Shown: positions 1 to 7,739 of the stretch, piece after piece
Position numbering within the stretch: position 1 is the stretch's first letter
How the letters are laid out: each line of letters starts with the position of its first letter
Assembly (NCBI GenBank): GCA_019242475.1
Contig: JAFAVK010000064.1
Location: forward strand, 1 to 57,705
Direction of reading: 5' to 3'
Length of the DNA: 57,705 nucleotides
Source of the DNA: Acidobacteriota bacterium
GTDB taxonomy: Bacteria; Acidobacteriota; Blastocatellia; Pyrinomonadales; Pyrinomonadaceae
Notes under the pieces: generated by a model
What the model saw: only the letters and a program-made list of their open reading frames with translations
What the model was told of the DNA's origin: nothing
The model's database searches: none
Made by a program: the position numbers and the translations under genes

Positions 1-515
1 CAAGTGTCGTCGGCGGAAACGCCTCTAACGTGACCGTGATGCTAAGCTCTGCCGCCCCGGGCGGCGGCGCGTTGGTGTCACTCTCAAGCAGCAACACGGC
101 TGTCGCCAGCGTCCCTGTGAGCGTGACGATTCCGGCGGGCGCGACGAGCGCGACCTTCAACGTGATGACCAATCCTGTCACGGCCTCCTCTACCGTGACA
201 ATCTCTGCTTCCTTCGGCGGCATTACTCGAACCGCCACGCTGACGGTAACGCCGCCGGTGGCCGTTGACACGGTGGCGATCCAAGTGGCCGAGTACGCCA
301 GCGGCAACCGTGAGTTGCGAGTTCAAGCGACCAGCAGCAATTCGAGTGCGACGCTGAAATGTTATGTGACTTCAACGAATGTGCTCATCGGTACGTTGCA
401 GAACGATGGTGGAGGCCGATACAGCGGGAAGTTTGCGGGGCAGACGAATCCGCAGAACATCACTGTGAGGAGCAGCGCGGGAGGAGCGGCGTCCAGGGCA
501 GTGACGTTGAAGTAG
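1..515 (+). CDS. C-terminal part of a repetitive secreted/surface protein (5' end outside window)
   Basis: The reading frame is open from the left edge to the TAG at 513-515, so the gene starts upstream of the window; the GTG at 30 is only an internal codon. About 170 residues are visible. They are rich in Ser, Thr, Val and Ala. The first half has the beta-sandwich pattern of bacterial Ig-like/Calx-beta style repeats (segments such as SNTAVASVPVSVTIPAGATS). The last ~75 residues resemble a terminal beta domain (VAIQVAEYASGNRELRVQA). There is no membrane anchor or LPXTG motif at the C-terminus. An extracellular adhesin- or fibronectin-like role is an inference from composition. A hairpin with a T-run follows about 100 bases downstream. 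Confidence 0.7.
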   Translation, partial: SVVGGNASNVTVMLSSAAPGGGALVSLSSSNTAVASVPVSVTIPAGATSATFNVMTNPVTASSTVTISASFGGITRTATLTVTPPVAVDTVAIQVAEYASGNRELRVQATSSNSSATLKCYVTSTNVLIGTLQNDGGGRYSGKFAGQTNPQNITVRSSAGGAASRAVTLK

Positions 516-554
516 ATATAATCTAAGAGCTGGCGACTCCGGCTACGGAGGTAT

Positions 555-599
555 TAGCAAAGCTGATTCATTAGAATCTTCTACGGGCCAGCTTTGCTA
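555..599. repeat. 10-bp inverted repeat downstream of the first gene
   Basis: TAGCAAAGCT at 555-564 is perfectly complementary to AGCTTTGCTA at 590-599, with a 25-base loop. It lies in the 3' untranslated region of the partial gene, just before a likely terminator, and could be an RNA-stabilising stem. No T-run follows it directly. Confidence 0.5.
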
Positions 600-615
600 T
601 CTCTTACCAAACGAG

Positions 616-644
616 AGGGGCCGCCCACAAGGAGCGCCCCTTTT
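616..644 (+). terminator. Rho-independent terminator of the first gene
   Basis: AGGGGC at 616-621 pairs with GCCCCT at 636-641 across a 14-base loop and is followed by TTTT. Position, orientation and T-tract fit transcription stop for the gene ending at 515. Confidence 0.6.
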
Positions 645-744
645 ATAGTTAGAACATTTATGGTCAGTGTCTGCGGATTGCTACCGCGCTATGACAATGA
701 CCTGACACATAGCAGACTTATTTTGACCGGATAAAGTTAATAGA

Positions 745-857
745 TGGTAATTATCTACCTGATACAAATGGTTAATCAGCAATGTGGCAATTCTTCATCT
801 ATTTTGAATGGTGGTGTTCGATAAATCTCCCATCATGCGTCAAGTAGATAATTACCA
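745..857. repeat. 113-bp element with terminal inverted repeats, copy 1 (MITE-like)
   Basis: The left end starts TGGTAATTATCTACCTGA and the right end is the near-perfect reverse complement (GTCAAGTAGATAATTACCA at 839-857). The element is 113 bp, AT-rich and has no ORF. A second copy of exactly the same length lies at 1208-1320. Besides the ends, both share an internal stretch after the left end (CAA-TGGTTA-TC-GC). This is the structure expected of a non-autonomous miniature transposon or an intergenic repeat family. No transposase that could move it is present in the window. Confidence 0.7.
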
Positions 858-901
858 AAACTTAGGGCAGCCATCGGGCTGCCCTAACTTGTTGATTCTG
901 T

Positions 902-948
902 TGGAGCCGGTGGAGGGATTTGAACCCCCGACCCGCAGTTTACAAATC
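902..948 (-). other. 3' half of a tRNA-Thr(UGU) gene: probable att site remnant
   Basis: Read on the minus strand this gives the anticodon loop TTTGTAA (anticodon UGU), a 5-base variable region GGGTC, a T stem/loop (GGGGG-TTCAAAT-CCCTC), the acceptor strand CACCGGC, discriminator T and an encoded CCA. All elements from the anticodon loop to the 3' end are correct for a type I tRNA. The sequence on the 5' side of the anticodon loop does not pair with the anticodon stem, and no D arm or 5' acceptor (GCCGGTG would be needed) is found nearby. Tyrosine recombinases commonly cross over in the anticodon or T loop and leave such 3' halves at the far end of an integrated element. The att reading is therefore inference from known biology. 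Confidence 0.7.
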
Positions 949-961
949 TTTTTCAGCACTT

Positions 962-1081
962 TGGCTGAGTATGGCTGAGTTTGCTAAAGTGCGTTTCTGT
1001 TAGGCTTAAGGCCAACCCTAATTGTCCTCCATACGGCTGCGTTTGGCCTAGTTTTGATGAGTTGGCACACCTTTGGCACAC
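962..1081. repeat. Short tandem direct repeats next to the tRNA remnant
   Basis: TGGCTGAGT occurs at 962-970 and 972-980. TTGGCACAC occurs at 1062-1070 and 1073-1081, 11 bases apart start to start. Such short direct repeats beside an att core resemble arm-type integrase binding sites, but no integrase gene is in the window. The TTGGCACAC pair also has the GG-N10-GC spacing of a sigma-54 promoter; no gene on that strand follows within 300 bases. The rest of 1082-1207 shows nothing recognisable. Confidence 0.4.
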
Positions 1082-1207
1082 AGGATTGAGCTAACAGAAG
1101 TGCCGGTCATGTACACCTTTGCAGGGAATTTTTTGAAAGTGAATCATTACCAGAATTTCGGATTGAGCACTGTTAGATCAAATGAAATGAATCTTAGAAA
1201 CAACGAA

Positions 1208-1320
1208 TGGTAATTGTCTACTTGACGCAAGTGGTTAGTCGCGAATTTCGCAATGATTCAGCGAGCTTGATCAAGATAGAGAGATAGAACGTCTGTCTGG
1301 TGTCAAGTAGATAATCACCC
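1208..1320. repeat. 113-bp element with terminal inverted repeats, copy 2 (MITE-like)
   Basis: Second copy of the element at 745-857, same orientation and same length. The left end is TGGTAATTGTCTACTTGAC and the right end GTCAAGTAGATAATCACCC. The centre has diverged strongly from copy 1 while the ends are kept, as expected if the termini are the functional part. It ends about 50 bp downstream of the stop codon of the YncE-like gene. Confidence 0.7.
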
Positions 1321-1370
1321 CTTCATTCCTGCTAGCCATGTGGCCCTCATCACGTTAAGACCGGGCCAAC

Positions 1371-2411
1371 CTATTTGCCGATGACAAGGAGCTTGAATGT
1401 TCCCGGCACGATGCTGGGGCGCGGGCGTGGGTGCTCCGGTGTTGGGGCGGGCGGCGGGCCGAACTCTGCCGTCACCAGATAAACCTGGTGTGTCTTCGGG
1501 TCGAGAGCCATCGTGCGCGCCCCCTTCTGCGTCGTGACGGTTTCGACGACAGAGTATTTGTCGGGCGAGTCTTCGTGCATGATGGTGAGCGTGCCTTCGC
1601 CGTTCGAACTGAAGATAAATCCCGTTTCCGGATCGAAGGCGGCAGCGTCCACGCCGCTCCCGATGGGCAGGGTCGTCAAAACCTTTCCCGTGTCGGCATT
1701 GACGACGGCCATCAGCTTGTTCGAGCCGACGGAGAAGAGCCGCCGGTGCTTGCGGTCAAACGCCAGACCGGAAGGCTCCTCTGCGGGCGCGACGGGCCAG
1801 TTGGCTTCGACCGCCAGCTTTCGTGAATTGAACTCGACGATGGCGCTCTTGTCTTCGAGATTGACGAAGACGTTGCCCTGCTCGTCCGTGACGGCGAACT
1901 CCGGGCGGCCTCCGAGCGCGAGCGTGCCCGCGACCGTGTCCGTCTTCACGTCAATCGCCGTCACGTCTTGACTCGCGCCGTTCATGGTGAAGACGCGCTT
2001 CGAGGCTTCGTCGTAGATGATCGTGTCCGGATTCTTGCCGACCGGAATCTGCTTGAGCGCCTTCAAAGTCTTGAGGTCGAAGACCGTCACGGTCGAGGCG
2101 CGACCGTTGCTGACATAGCCCTTGCCGGCGTCATCTACGACTGCGACGCCATGCACGCCGGGAGTGTCCGGGATGTCGCCGACAATTGCGCCCGTGTCTG
2201 CGTTGACGACCAAGACGTGCGTCGCGTGCGAGACGTAGAGGCGGCGATTCTTCGAGTCCATGGTCAGGTAGTCCCAACCGCCCTCGCCGCCGAGCTGGTA
2301 TTGCTTCATCACGCGATAGCCTGATTGATTCTTGCTCTGTGCCTGAAGAGTTACCCCGCAGAGAATGAAGCTGAGGAGGAGAAAAAATGAGCTGCGCCAC
2401 TTGATTGACAT
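1371..2411 (-). CDS. Secreted YncE-like beta-propeller protein (YVTN-type repeats)
   Basis: The protein has 346 residues, with an N-terminal signal peptide (about 1-25, hydrophobic FFLLLSFILCGVTL then QAQ). The body is built of ~40-residue blades of the YncE/40-residue YVTN type, for example VTAIDVKTDTVAGTLALGG and LMAVVNADTGKVLTTLPIG. Such periplasmic propellers usually bind proteins or small ligands; none is known here. The start codon overlaps the stop of the upstream PAP2 gene by one base (TAATG), so translation is probably coupled, and it is the last gene of the tolC-adaptor-RND-PAP2 operon. The domain call is firm; the exact role is unknown. Confidence 0.85.
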   Translation of the reverse strand: MSIKWRSSFFLLLSFILCGVTLQAQSKNQSGYRVMKQYQLGGEGGWDYLTMDSKNRRLYVSHATHVLVVNADTGAIVGDIPDTPGVHGVAVVDDAGKGYVSNGRASTVTVFDLKTLKALKQIPVGKNPDTIIYDEASKRVFTMNGASQDVTAIDVKTDTVAGTLALGGRPEFAVTDEQGNVFVNLEDKSAIVEFNSRKLAVEANWPVAPAEEPSGLAFDRKHRRLFSVGSNKLMAVVNADTGKVLTTLPIGSGVDAAAFDPETGFIFSSNGEGTLTIMHEDSPDKYSVVETVTTQKGARTMALDPKTHQVYLVTAEFGPPPAPTPEHPRPRPSIVPGTFKLLVIGK

Positions 2412-3079
2412 TATGATTTACCTCCGGTTGAAGAGTTGAAGAAAAGCCTGTCTGCCAGCGCCACCGCCATGACCCAGAAGAAGGCCGCCGCGTAGCCCTC
2501 GATCACATCGCTCGGATAGTGAACGCCCAGATAAATTCGCGAAAATCCCACCAGCACTACAATGAGCGCCGCCGCCGCCCAGACAGCGGTGCGTGTCCAT
2601 GTGCTCTGCACGCGACGGCTGATGATGGCGGCCAGTGTGCCGAACAGGCAGAACGAATAGAGCGCATGCCCGCTCGGGAAACTGTATGAAGCCGGAGCCC
2701 CCAAATTGAAGAAGGGCGCTGGCCGGGCCCTGTGGAAAGAGAGCTTAAGCACCCCATTCAAAATCAACGCGCCCGCCATCGTGACGAGCAGCAACAGCGC
2801 CGCGCGTCGCCGCTTCATCAGGTAGAGACCGACGACGCCGCACACGCTGAGCGACGAGATGACAATCGTCGAGCCGAAGTACGTGATGACGCGCATGGCG
2901 GCGGTGAGTTGAGGCGCGGCGTGCTGATTAATCAGCACGCGCACCTGTTCGTCGAAGCGCTGCGTGTCTCCTTCAAGGACTTCCTCAGCCAGCCATGAGA
3001 GCAGGACGAGCACGCCCGCCGCCAGCGCCAGACTGACGAAGAGAGCGATTCCGGCTTTGCGCCCGTTCACGTTTTTCAT
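2411..3079 (-). CDS. PAP2-superfamily membrane phosphatase
   Basis: This 222-residue integral membrane protein carries the three PAP2 motifs: KLSFHRARP (about residue 112), SFPSGH (about 133) and SRIYLGVHYPSD (about 180). The catalytic His of motif 3 and the motif 2 His are present. Family members dephosphorylate undecaprenyl pyrophosphate, phosphatidic acid or other lipid phosphates at the membrane face; the substrate cannot be told from sequence. It has five or six hydrophobic segments. It begins 14 bases after the RND pump stop and overlaps the next gene by one base. Confidence 0.9.
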   Translation of the reverse strand: MKNVNGRKAGIALFVSLALAAGVLVLLSWLAEEVLEGDTQRFDEQVRVLINQHAAPQLTAAMRVITYFGSTIVISSLSVCGVVGLYLMKRRRAALLLLVTMAGALILNGVLKLSFHRARPAPFFNLGAPASYSFPSGHALYSFCLFGTLAAIISRRVQSTWTRTAVWAAAALIVVLVGFSRIYLGVHYPSDVIEGYAAAFFWVMAVALADRLFFNSSTGGKS

Positions 3080-3093
3080 AGCGTCTTCAAAGC

Positions 3094-6000
3094 TTACCTG
3101 ACAGGCTCGCGCCGCAACATGACGTAGATGGTCGGCGTCACCACGAGCGAGAGAAGCAGCGCGACGGCGAGGCCGCCGATGACTGCGATGGCGAGCGGCT
3201 GCAAGAGCTCTGCGCCCGCGCCGATGGCGAGCGCGAGCGGGAGCATTCCCAGAATTGCCGCGAGGCTCGTCATCAGCACCGGGCGGAAACGTCTGCGGCC
3301 TGAACGCACGAGCGCCGCGCGCAACGAGTCGCCTTCCGCCAGATGTTCCTCCACCGCGTCGAGCATCAGGATGCCATTCTTGGCGACGATGCCGACGACC
3401 ATAATCATGCCCATCAGAGAGACGACGTTGAGCGTCTCGCCCGTCAGAAAGAGTCCGAGCAGCACGCCGCCGAGCGCGAGCACTGCGCCCGCGACGATAG
3501 AGACCGGATGCGCGAATGAGCGAAACTCGATCAGGAGCGTGATGAAGACCAGCACAACCGCGAGCACGAGCGAGAGCATCAGTTCGCGAAAGCTTGCCTG
3601 CTGCTCCTGATACAGTCCGCCGTACTCGACCGTCATCCCCGCCGGAAACTTCACGTCTTTGGCGAGCTCGGTCTTGATCTCCGCGATGGCCGTGCCGAGG
3701 TCTTTGCCTTCGAGCCGCGCCGTGACCGGAACGTACTGCCTGAGCGCCTCGCGGTTGATCTCCGTCTGCCCTTTGTCGTATGCCACTTCGGCCACCTGAT
3801 CGAGACGAAAGAGCGTGCCCGAAGAGGAGCGAATCTGAAGCCCGCGCAGGGCTTCGAGCGACGTGCGCACCTCTGCCGGAAAGATGACGCGGACGTTGAT
3901 GAGCCGTCCCTGCTGGAGTATGGACGATGAAGTGTCGCCCGACATCGCGGTCGTCACGGCTGCGGCCACGTCCGAGGCTGTGACGCCAAACTGTGCTGCG
4001 CGTTGCGGGTCAACTTTAAAGGTCACAGCCGGGCCGCTCACGACGACGCCGGGATTCGTGTCCACGACGCCCTGCACTTTTTGAATCGAAGTCTCAACCT
4101 CTTCGGCCTTCGCGTCGAGCGCCTTCGTGTCTTCGCTGAAAATCTTAATCTCAATCGGTTCGGGCGAGCTGACGAGGTCGCCGATGAGGTCTGTAAGAAT
4201 GCCTACGAACTCGACCTGAAGCGACGGCTCTGACGATTCGATTGAATTGCGCAGGTCGCTCTCGACCTCTTCTGTCGAGCGGGCGCGGCTGCTCTTGAGC
4301 TTGACAAGGAAGTCACCCGTGTTCGGCTCGGTGATGGAGAGGCCGAGCTGCAAACCCGTGCGGCGTGAATAGCTCTCGACTTCGGGAGTCTCCTTTAACA
4401 TCTGTTCGACGTGGCGGAGCATCCTGTCTGTCTCTTCGAGCGAAGAGCCGGGCGGCGCGATGTAGTCGAGCACGAACGCGCCCTCATCGAATGCAGGCAG
4501 AAACTCCGAGCCGAGGCCGCGATATAGAAGATAGGAGCCGACCAGCACACAGGCCATGATGACCAGCACAACCCACGGGCGGTCGAGCGCGTGGCTCAGC
4601 ACCCATTCGTAACGGCGTATGATCGCGCGCAGGAAACGCCCGCCCTGCTCCTCCGCCTCTTCGTCAGGCTGCGCGTCCGCCTCTTCATCACGTTTCTTCG
4701 CCTTCACGAATCGCTCGGCCAGCACCGGCGTGAAGGAGAGCGCGAGCACGAGCGAGGTCAGGAGCGCGACGGCCATCGTCAGCGCGAGCGAGCGGAAGAA
4801 GACGCCCGTGACGCCGGTCAGGAGAGTCAGCGGCAGGAAGACGACGACGGGCGTCACGGTCGAGCCGATGATGGGGACGGTGATCTCGGAGACGGCCGCC
4901 TCGACGGCCACGCGCCTGGACTGGCCGCGCGCGAGGTGCGTGTAGATGTTCTCGACGACGACGATGGCGTCGTCGATGACGAGCCCGATGGCCGCGGCCA
5001 CGCCGCCCAAAGTCATCAGGTCGAAGGAGAGGCCGACGAGCCACATCGCGAGGAAGGTGACGAGCACCGTCACGGGGATGACGAGGATGGCGACGAAGGT
5101 CGTCCCCCAGTTGCGCAGGAACGCGTAGAGGATGACGACCGAGAGCAAAAGCCCGAGCAGGATCGCGTCGCGCACCGACTTCATCGACTCGCGCACGAGC
5201 AGAGACTGGTCGTAGAAGGTCGAGACCTGCACGTCCTTCGGGAGCAGGGGCCGGACGGCCTTCAGCTCCGCCGTCAGCTCGTCAACGACCGTGACCGTGT
5301 TCGCGTCCGGCTGTCTGGTTACGTTGAGCAGGACGGCCGGGCGCCCGTCCGCTGTCACAATCGTGTACTGCGGCTCGACCCCCTGCCCGACGGTCGCCAC
5401 GTCTTCGAGCTTGACGGGCGCGTTGTTGACCGTGCCGACGACGATGGAGTTCAGCTCGTCGAAGGTCAAAGCCTGCCCGCTCACGAGCGCGAGTTCGAGC
5501 CGGTGGTTCTCTTCGATCAACCCCGGCGAGGCGATGATGTTCGAGTTCTTGACGGCGTCCACGACCTGCTGGATCGAGACGCCGCGCGCGGCCAGGCGCT
5601 GCGGGTCAATCGTCGCCTGGTACTCGCGCACCTGCCCGCCCGCGACGGCGACGCCGGCCACGCCGGGCAGGCGCGCGAGTCTCGGGCGCACGGCGAGGTT
5701 GGCGATGTCGCGCAAGCTCGCGGGGTCGCGCGTCTCGGAGGTGAGGCTGTAGCCCGCGACGGGGAAGACGGCGAAGGTCAGGCGGTCAACGCGCCGAATC
5801 TCTGCGGGCGGCGGGAGGTTGAGCTGCGACAGACGCGCCTGCACGAGTTGGAGCGACTGCTTGATGTCCACGCTCCAGTCGAAGAAGAGGTTCACGTCGC
5901 AGGAGCCGCGTTGCGTGGTCGAGCGGATGTCCCTGATGCCGGGGATGCCGTTCATGGCCTCCTCGATGGGGCGCGTGACGGAGACGAGTGTCTGCTGCGC

Positions 6001-6165
6001 GGGCACGACGCCGTTGTCCACGATGATGATGATGCGCGGGAAGTCGGTCGAGGGGAAGATCGCGCTCGGCAGTTGCCACGCGGCGTAGATGCCCGCGGCG
6101 CAGAGCAGGGCTATCAGGACGAGTACCGCGCGCTTCTGCTCCGAGATGAGTCGCGCGAGCGTCAC
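3094..6165 (-). CDS. RND-family efflux pump inner-membrane permease
   Basis: At 1023 residues this is the usual size for AcrB/HAE1-type proton-driven transporters. It has an N-terminal TM followed by a large periplasmic loop, TM2-6, a cytoplasmic linker rich in acidic residues (about 500-520), TM7, a second periplasmic loop and TM8-12. The proton-relay residues are intact: the TM4 motif VIDDAIVVVEN has the Asp pair, and the TM10 motif VGIVAKNGILML has the Lys. It acts with the adaptor and TolC protein encoded just upstream, overlapping the adaptor by 4 bases (ATGA). Drug-type rather than metal-type substrates are suggested by similarity to HAE1, but this is not settled. Confidence 0.93.
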   Translation of the reverse strand: MTLARLISEQKRAVLVLIALLCAAGIYAAWQLPSAIFPSTDFPRIIIIVDNGVVPAQQTLVSVTRPIEEAMNGIPGIRDIRSTTQRGSCDVNLFFDWSVDIKQSLQLVQARLSQLNLPPPAEIRRVDRLTFAVFPVAGYSLTSETRDPASLRDIANLAVRPRLARLPGVAGVAVAGGQVREYQATIDPQRLAARGVSIQQVVDAVKNSNIIASPGLIEENHRLELALVSGQALTFDELNSIVVGTVNNAPVKLEDVATVGQGVEPQYTIVTADGRPAVLLNVTRQPDANTVTVVDELTAELKAVRPLLPKDVQVSTFYDQSLLVRESMKSVRDAILLGLLLSVVILYAFLRNWGTTFVAILVIPVTVLVTFLAMWLVGLSFDLMTLGGVAAAIGLVIDDAIVVVENIYTHLARGQSRRVAVEAAVSEITVPIIGSTVTPVVVFLPLTLLTGVTGVFFRSLALTMAVALLTSLVLALSFTPVLAERFVKAKKRDEEADAQPDEEAEEQGGRFLRAIIRRYEWVLSHALDRPWVVLVIMACVLVGSYLLYRGLGSEFLPAFDEGAFVLDYIAPPGSSLEETDRMLRHVEQMLKETPEVESYSRRTGLQLGLSITEPNTGDFLVKLKSSRARSTEEVESDLRNSIESSEPSLQVEFVGILTDLIGDLVSSPEPIEIKIFSEDTKALDAKAEEVETSIQKVQGVVDTNPGVVVSGPAVTFKVDPQRAAQFGVTASDVAAAVTTAMSGDTSSSILQQGRLINVRVIFPAEVRTSLEALRGLQIRSSSGTLFRLDQVAEVAYDKGQTEINREALRQYVPVTARLEGKDLGTAIAEIKTELAKDVKFPAGMTVEYGGLYQEQQASFRELMLSLVLAVVLVFITLLIEFRSFAHPVSIVAGAVLALGGVLLGLFLTGETLNVVSLMGMIMVVGIVAKNGILMLDAVEEHLAEGDSLRAALVRSGRRRFRPVLMTSLAAILGMLPLALAIGAGAELLQPLAIAVIGGLAVALLLSLVVTPTIYVMLRREPVR

Positions 6166-7739
6166 TTCTCGTCACCCTTCTTCGAAGCGTCGCCCTTCCC
6201 GGCGTTATCGTTGCTCTTCTCTTTGCCGCCGCCCTTCTCTTCGTCGCCCGACTTCTTCTCTTCGTCAGACTTCTTCTCGGCGCCCTTCTCCTCATCGTCG
6301 CCCTCGCTCACCTCGACCTTCGTGCCGTCGGGCAGGGAGAAGTTGCCTTCGACGACGACGGTCTCGCCGCCTTCGAGCCCCGAAAGAATCTCCGTCTTGT
6401 CGCCCGCGCGGATGCCGACCCTGACCTTCGTCTCGTGCGCGACCGACGCGTCGTCCACGACCATCACCGTGCCCTCGTCGCCGTTCGACGCTTCGAGCGT
6501 GACGGCCGACGCGGGCACGACGACCGAATCCGACTTCGCGTTCGCCGCGACCGTGACCTGGGCCGCGCCGTTCACGCGCAGGCGGCCCGCGCCGTTGCCG
6601 AGCGTGACCCAGACCTCGACCGTGCGGCTCGCGGGGTCAACCGCGCGGCTGATGAGCGTGACCTGCCCCGTCATCTGCTCGCCGGGCAAGTCCGTGGGCT
6701 GGACGGTCGCCGCGTCGCCCGTCTTCAACTGCGCCGCGACGGTGTCGGCGAAGGGGGCTTTGACGATGACCTCGGTCGTGTCCGCGATGGTGACGAGCGT
6801 CGTCCCCGACGCGATGAAGCTGCCCTCGTAGAGCGCCTGGTCGATGACGACGCCCGAGATGGGCGCGCGCACGGTCGAGTAGCCCAACTGCGCGTCGAGC
6901 GCGCCGACGTGCTGCTCGGCCTGGCCGACGCGGGCCGCGGCCTGCGCGCGGTCGTTGGGGTTGAGAGATTTCGTGCGGAGGCTGACGTTCGCCTCCGCGA
7001 GACGCAGCTCGTTCTCGGCCCTTGTTAAATCAAGCTGCGAGGCTTCGAGGTCTTTCTTCGAGATGCCGCCCGCGTTGTAGAGCGCGAGGCGCCGCTCGTA
7101 GGTGCGGCGCGCGTTGTCCACGGCGGCCCGCGCGTCGCGCAGCGCCTTCTCATCCGTCGCGGTGTTCTGCGGGATGGTTCCGGTGACGGTGCTCCGCTCG
7201 CTGGCGCGCGCCTCGTTGAGCGCGGCCGCGGCCTCGCCTCTCTGCGCGCGCAGGTCGTTCGCTTCGAGCACGGCGATGACTTCGCCCGCGCGCACGACGC
7301 GGTTCTTCCAGAGCGGCATCTGTTTGATCTGCGCGCTGATTTTGGGCGAGACCTGCGCGGTGTCGCGCGGGAAGATCGTGCCGAGCGCCGAGACCTGCGC
7401 GGCGATGGGGGCGCGCTCGGCCTTCGCGACCTTCACGCTGACGACCGCCGCCTCCTTCTCCTCGGCCGCCGGCTCGGCACCTTTGCGCGCGCGCAGGATG
7501 AGCAGGACGGCCACGACGGCGATGACAGCGACCGCCGCGACGGCGACGATGACGGTGCGCCGTCTGCGCTCGGCCTCGACCCTCTCCGCCTCGACGCGCT
7601 CGGCCGCGCCGCGCCCGCGCGCCGCCGGCCCGCCCGCGTTCAGCGCGTCGGCCGCGCGCTCGTCGGGCGTCCGCACGTACTGCGCCGCCTCGCGCGCGTC
7701 GTCGTCCGTCGAGTCCGGTCTGTCTCGCTCGTCACTCAT
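6162..7739 (-). CDS. RND efflux periplasmic adaptor (HlyD/AcrA family)
   Basis: The protein has 525 residues. A charged N-terminal cytoplasmic region of about 65 residues precedes one TM anchor (VIVAVAAVAVIAVVAVLLIL). It is followed by a split biotinyl-lipoyl domain (VRAGEVIAVLEAND and TVRAPISGVVID), a long alpha-helical hairpin, a beta-barrel and a membrane-proximal domain. The last ~45 residues are a low-complexity Lys/Glu/Gly/Asp tail, unusual for the family, whose function is not evident. It overlaps the permease gene by 4 bases and its own start overlaps the TolC gene by 4 bases, so the three proteins are almost certainly made together as a tripartite pump. Confidence 0.92.
   Translation of the reverse strand: MSDERDRPDSTDDDAREAAQYVRTPDERAADALNAGGPAARGRGAAERVEAERVEAERRRRTVIVAVAAVAVIAVVAVLLILRARKGAEPAAEEKEAAVVSVKVAKAERAPIAAQVSALGTIFPRDTAQVSPKISAQIKQMPLWKNRVVRAGEVIAVLEANDLRAQRGEAAAALNEARASERSTVTGTIPQNTATDEKALRDARAAVDNARRTYERRLALYNAGGISKKDLEASQLDLTRAENELRLAEANVSLRTKSLNPNDRAQAAARVGQAEQHVGALDAQLGYSTVRAPISGVVIDQALYEGSFIASGTTLVTIADTTEVIVKAPFADTVAAQLKTGDAATVQPTDLPGEQMTGQVTLISRAVDPASRTVEVWVTLGNGAGRLRVNGAAQVTVAANAKSDSVVVPASAVTLEASNGDEGTVMVVDDASVAHETKVRVGIRAGDKTEILSGLEGGETVVVEGNFSLPDGTKVEVSEGDDEEKGAEKKSDEEKKSGDEEKGGGKEKSNDNAGKGDASKKGDEK

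Noticed and set aside
902..948. A complete tRNA gene
   Set aside because: Only the part from anticodon loop to CCA is there; no D arm, no 5' acceptor strand and no pairing anticodon stem.
1062..1081. A functional sigma-54 promoter
   Set aside because: GG-N10-GC spacing fits, but no plus-strand gene follows and the site is better read as a tandem repeat next to the tRNA scar.
4591..6831. 746-codon open frame on the plus strand
   Set aside because: It lies fully antisense to the RND pump and adaptor, is dominated by Arg/Asp/Glu/His, and has no ribosome site or domain; it is a high-GC shadow frame.
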